Positions 59,531-64,000 of a DNA stretch of 64,000 nt are shown here, in pieces. This stretch comes from Opisthorchis felineus (taxonomy: Eukaryota; Platyhelminthes; Trematoda; Opisthorchiida; Opisthorchiidae): positions 590,893 through 654,892 of the forward strand of contig SJOL01008365.1 of assembly GCA_004794785.1 (NCBI GenBank). Direction: 5' to 3'. A model generated the notes under the pieces. It had not been told where the DNA came from and made no database searches. It saw only the letters and a list, made by a program, of their open reading frames with translations. Made by a program: the position numbers and the translations under genes. Each line of letters begins with the position of its first letter. The first letter of the stretch is position 1.

Positions 59531-62524
59531 TTGTATCGAAGGCTTGATACCTCAAACACCTAACCCTTTGTAGATATCTCAACCAAAGCATTGCAAGCTA
59601 CCCTCACCTACTCGAATGACAGTCACCTGAAGTCGATAACATGGGTGAAGTACATGTCGTCCTTGTGTGCAGAAAAACATTCTTGCCGAATAATATATCC
59701 ATGGTAAAAATGTTAGCACTGGTAGCCCTATACAGCATGCCACTCCATAAGGGTTTTTAGTTGGTTACATTGAACTTTTCTTGTGAGCCATATAGGCAGA
59801 GTTCTTGCACATATGGTAGCACTAGCTGGGGCAAGTTTCCCCTCACGTCTATGACTACCATGCTATCATCCAAAAGTTGAAGTGAGAATGTGGAGGTTTG
59901 ACTTAGCGAAATGCTAATTTGAGGTACACTCACTTTAACGACATTATTTACAGCACTGGTATGCCCACTTCTCCTCACTGTACGACGCCACTGCCTCTCA
60001 AAACTTATATGCGTTTCGCGGACAGTTTTAAAGCAATGCCCTTAAAACGTCCTTCAGAAGAGACGTCAACTCTTATAAGAGTTCGGCTTCATTTCCTTAG
60101 AGTTGTCTGCTTTTGTTGTAGATTGCTGTACACCAAAGTAATGGTTGACACCAGTGGTTAGCTTGATAGATAGGTATCTGTTTTTGAATGGCAGGGGAAG
60201 GCCTGGAAACCTAAGGGCGACAAGTTGAGTCCCTGTCGTTTAGAAAGACGCTTGCGGAACGTACCGAAAAGCTTCTCTGCTGAAGATGTTGAAGACATGG
60301 ATGGAGGATTCTGATCTATGGATCGAAATACTGCGTACTGCGATCCCGAAACAGCCTTTTTGAACTTTATTTTTAATGTTATTTTCAACGGTAGGGTATT
60401 CTACGCGCACTATAGAATTTGACATATTGCCGGCGGAACTAGTCTGGTGGACAAATTTACTGCATCATTCTCTTTGCACACACTTGAGCACCGTGACCCA
60501 TTGCTCGTCGCAGTGAGTTCAGATCAACGTAAATTGTGCCACGCAGTGTCAAGAAAAAGAGGACTTGCTGGACGATGTGTGCATGAAAGTCCGAGTCCAT
60601 TTTTCAACTGATTGAAAGATCCCACTATTGTAGGCACATTTCGATTTTCTCTGACCGTATACCCTTGTGTTCAACTTGGCCTTCCTACAGCCCTCCTCGA
60701 ATAGTGCTGTTTCGCACGGTCCACTAATCTGAAGCGACAGTTTTTAACTGGTCTTCACGCTACTCGAAAAACGCATGTACGAATGTAATTCGACTGATGA
60801 CTATGGAAGTATCCACCGTTTGACTGCTGTATTCAGACAAGAGTGACTCAGCGGCTTTCCGCTGAAATGGTAGGACGGATAAAGCGTCTTTTTACTGTTT
60901 TATAGCCTGTACGCTTGTTGAGTAGATCCCACATATTATTAGTAATCCTCAAATCCATAGAAAGTGGCTGATTATTCAGTGTTAACTGCACTGTACTGTG
61001 TGTGTTACAACCATTCGTCTTTCATTCGTAGATGGATTCACTCGAATCTTGCACCAACGGCGCCCGTTGCGCGTGAAAAATTTACTCTGAGAATCAGATA
61101 CCCCAGAGTTCGACGGCCAAAATGTCGCAAAAGAACTGATAAAGTCAGAATGTGATGAGTTTACTATACGACGACACGATTAACCATGAATTTTCTGTGC
61201 AAGGGAATTGTACGGAGTGAATAAAAACGGTCACATTGAGTTGCTTTCAGTCGCTGATTCTGTTGAAGCGACACTGGTGAAAGGAAGAAAGCCCTTCGAT
61301 GCGAAGTTATATACTGACATACACGAACTAACCAGTTACAAGCGGTTAGACACGAAAGTAAACATTTCATCTGCACAGAGTTTTAAAAACCGAACATTCT
61401 CATGCGTCCTCTTGGATCGTTACACTGGTATTTGCTCGCCTTTAATATACCGCCTTCAAAGTTTGCTTCGCCGCATATTAGTACCATCGATCGCATGATA
61501 GTTTGTATGTGACGGGAAATACTTAGTGTACGCACGTGCTTGTAGGATTCCCTTGGTGTTTTACTGACTTATGTTACTATACGCTTTTATGCACAGTCTG
61601 TTATGGCATGGAGCTGCACCCAACAGAGTCCACAGTACTCTAGCTACCGAATCTAGTCCACTTCTTGGGTGGATACGGTAATTTTCTTTTTGTAAAACGT
61701 TCTGTTTAAGATCATTAATGGTGAGGAAAGTTACCGAGCCAAACTTATATGTATTTAGGCTGAAGTAACCTTATGCGTCGTGCTTTTAGTGTGTAGGGTG
61801 TGCTGACCTTGTGTACAGAACTGTGATGTGGACCAAATCCGCAGATATGTGGGAGGAGTCTTCTCTATTTTCCATGCACAAGTGACCGACGGCATATTTG
61901 GAAGTGTGTGTGTACATATATGGCATATATTGTGGCTGTGTATAATACTGTAGTCTGGATCTTGGTGTAGAATAAAGTGCGCACGTCATCGAACCTGGTG
62001 GATTCGTTCATGGTTTGATTCAAAAGTATGCTGATGAGACCTTAGGTGAAGTCTGCTACGAGAATTTTTGTTCCGTGATTTTGCTACACACGTCTATTCT
62101 TCAAACTGTCCGTTATTACGAATTACTGACAGTTGACTGATCACAAGATAACTTGATATCTATCAGGTTTCATCCCGTGTCTAACAATATTTACACAAGA
62201 AACTAGGCAAAACACGTTCAGTTTGCTGAGAATCAGCCACTCGAATGATAGACGACAATCAACAAAGACACTGTGCCGATTTTTGTTTACTCAAATTGGT
62301 CACGAAGAAAACCTAAAACACCCATGTAACAGGGTTATAAGATGAACAACTTCAAATCAGTCACATCTAGTCGGGAAACCAGTCTAAATTTCATGCTTTT
62401 ATTAGTGTGCCTTTTGTCGTAAACAAGAGTCGTTAGCAGTTTTCAATTGTGCCATCTAGAAAGAGTGGACAGGCATCAAATAATACACACGACATAACGT
62501 CGCTCGGTCTTTAATCGAACGCTA
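59531..62524. other. intergenic sequence, nothing recognised
   Basis: No domain, RNA gene or window repeat family recognised. Confidence 0.4.
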
Positions 62525-62710
62525 CATTCTGCCTGTGTACGAGTTAACGGCACTGCTGATTTGCCTGTCGTGGCCGAATTATGTAGTTTTCGGCTACTGG
62601 TCTGGAGTTAGAATCTTCCTGTAGATTCCTAACAAGAATGAAGTCACTGTTTACTCCTTCCCGGTGTTTACGCGTATGCTTACCTCACTAACACGAGGCA
62701 GTCACTATTG
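62525..62710 (+). repeat. hammerhead SINE, family E, very old copy
   Basis: GTCGTGGCCGAATTATG (A-box position), CCTAACAAGAATGAAGTCACTG (stem II and second-box position) and CTCCTTCCCGGTGTTTACGC follow family order, but no core box is intact. Confidence 0.45.
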
Positions 62711-64000
62711 ACATTTCATACTGAAAATCTAATACGCAACCTCATCCGGCTCTCAATAGTCCGCCGCACAGAAAAGATCTTTTAACGACCTGCCACATTG
62801 TTTTAATGTAGGAAGCGTACGAGAATGCACCCGCCTCGAGGAAACAACCTCGAAACAACCTTGCTCGAAGCGAAAAGTGCTTCGCTGTGGTACCTGGTAA
62901 TTTTGTTCACCCTATACTGGGCTGTACGATAACTGCCTATTCATTGCAGGCCTGGTAATCGAAGAGTTTTGGAAAACTTCCTACTCATGATACACTCTAC
63001 TTCACCCCTCAATTTAAAGGGAGAGTTTTTGATTTTATCGGGACAAGTAAGTTCGTGCAACAAGCATGACAGATGGCTGTGTCAGAGACCCAGTTGTTCA
63101 CCCACAAACATCACTGTATCATAAGTGATAGAGAACAATAGTAGGGCTAAAATTTTTGCAACACACATTTGACAAGCGGAATAGGATGGCAGTATAGATG
63201 AAGCTTTACAACCCTCTCCCCACTTTACATGTGAGAAGCACACTCCTGAGAGACAATTCTGTCTAGTGGACAGAAACAGAGGATACATTTTATTCGGCTG
63301 TTTGTCCTTAAAGCAAACGAGTAATTTCATGGTGGATAACATGAGCATTTTTTGAGCATAAGGGCAGAATAATCATGTGATCCTCCCGAATTAGCCGGAC
63401 GTTTGAATAAGCCTTTTAATGGTACCTGTGCTAAAATGCATTGAGATAAGTTCCAGGCGGTGATTTTTATCAATGGTTTTCTGCATAACTAACAACTAAT
63501 TACGCGAAAGTCTTTGTTTGGAATACTAGGTGAAAACTTACTTGTCAGTCTACAGTTGGAGAGAGATGTGCCCGAGACGAATGTACGATTCTGTGTGTGT
63601 GTGCGTAAAAATATGATGTCTCAGTTGATGTGTACCGTTGAGAACATTTTAATTTTCACTGAGTTATTCATGTATTCCTATCAGGACATTCGAACATTCC
63701 TGTCGAGGTAATTAAACATGAAAAATATACAGATCAACGTGAAGAAAGATACTGATTTTCTCAATGTGAAATTGATTGATGTACATTCAGAAAGTGATGC
63801 CCTCACTCAAGGAATATGCACTAGAAGGTAAACGGATAAATACTGCTTGGCCATCCGCAGCTCAGTAATTGAATAACCAATTTCAGTCCTGATGTAATTT
63901 GGCTGATGTCGGCAGTCATGACGGAATATATTTTACAAAAGCCTGGACTTCATATCATGCACAACTGAAACCCTTACTGAATGATGAAGTCAAGATAACG
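62711..64000. other. intergenic sequence, nothing recognised
   Basis: Short open frames only. No recognisable feature to the window edge. Confidence 0.4.

Overview
The window looks like nuclear DNA of a flatworm, most likely a digenean fluke. The reasons are a flatworm-style divergent Frizzled receptor gene with a giant intron, a CR1-like LINE of the type common in trematodes, a Penelope-like element (PLE), tRNA-derived SINEs, and several families of hammerhead-ribozyme repeats, one with a core like the Schistosoma Sm-alpha element. The species cannot be fixed from sequence alone. There are no bacterial operons, CRISPR arrays or rRNA genes.

One host gene is clear. A Frizzled-4-type Wnt receptor lies on the minus strand in two coding exons (21946-23748 and 347-1609), joined in phase 0 by consensus splice sites across an intron of about 20.3 kb. 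The predicted protein is about 1021 aa: signal peptide, ten-cysteine Wnt-binding domain, seven membrane segments, very long intracellular loops 2 and 3, and a degenerate Dishevelled-binding motif (KGCKPW where KTxxxW is expected).

The rest is repeat-rich non-coding DNA. Left third (1.6-22 kb): the frizzled intron, holding tRNA-SINE copies, hammerhead SINE fragments, a large palindrome with a hammerhead-like core at 10.35-10.50 kb, and retrozyme-like repeats, one with an intact hammerhead at 10056-10098. Middle (25-35 kb): more repeats, a decayed LINE with endonuclease and reverse transcriptase (about 28.4-31.3 kb, minus), two inverted hammerhead SINE copies near 32.0-32.2 kb (one ribozyme intact on the minus strand at 32016-32060), and a retrozyme-like array at 34.7-35.1 kb with a 306-base period. 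Right half (35-64 kb): no recognisable host gene; it holds hammerhead SINEs at 46.4, 53.5, 53.9, 54.1 and 55.0 kb, PLE remnants at 47.7, 49.0 and 51.8 kb, and a PLE piece with a GIY-YIG domain, a hammerhead and a duplicated segment at 58.1-59.15 kb, abutting another retrozyme-like array (59.15-59.53 kb, 293-base period).

The most interesting content is the set of self-cleaving RNA repeats: at least three clearly different hammerhead types, plus a fourth hammerhead-like core, in 64 kb. Several have palindromic, loop-less stem III sequences, which predicts that they work as dimers in tandem transcripts, as in the retrozyme and PLE model.
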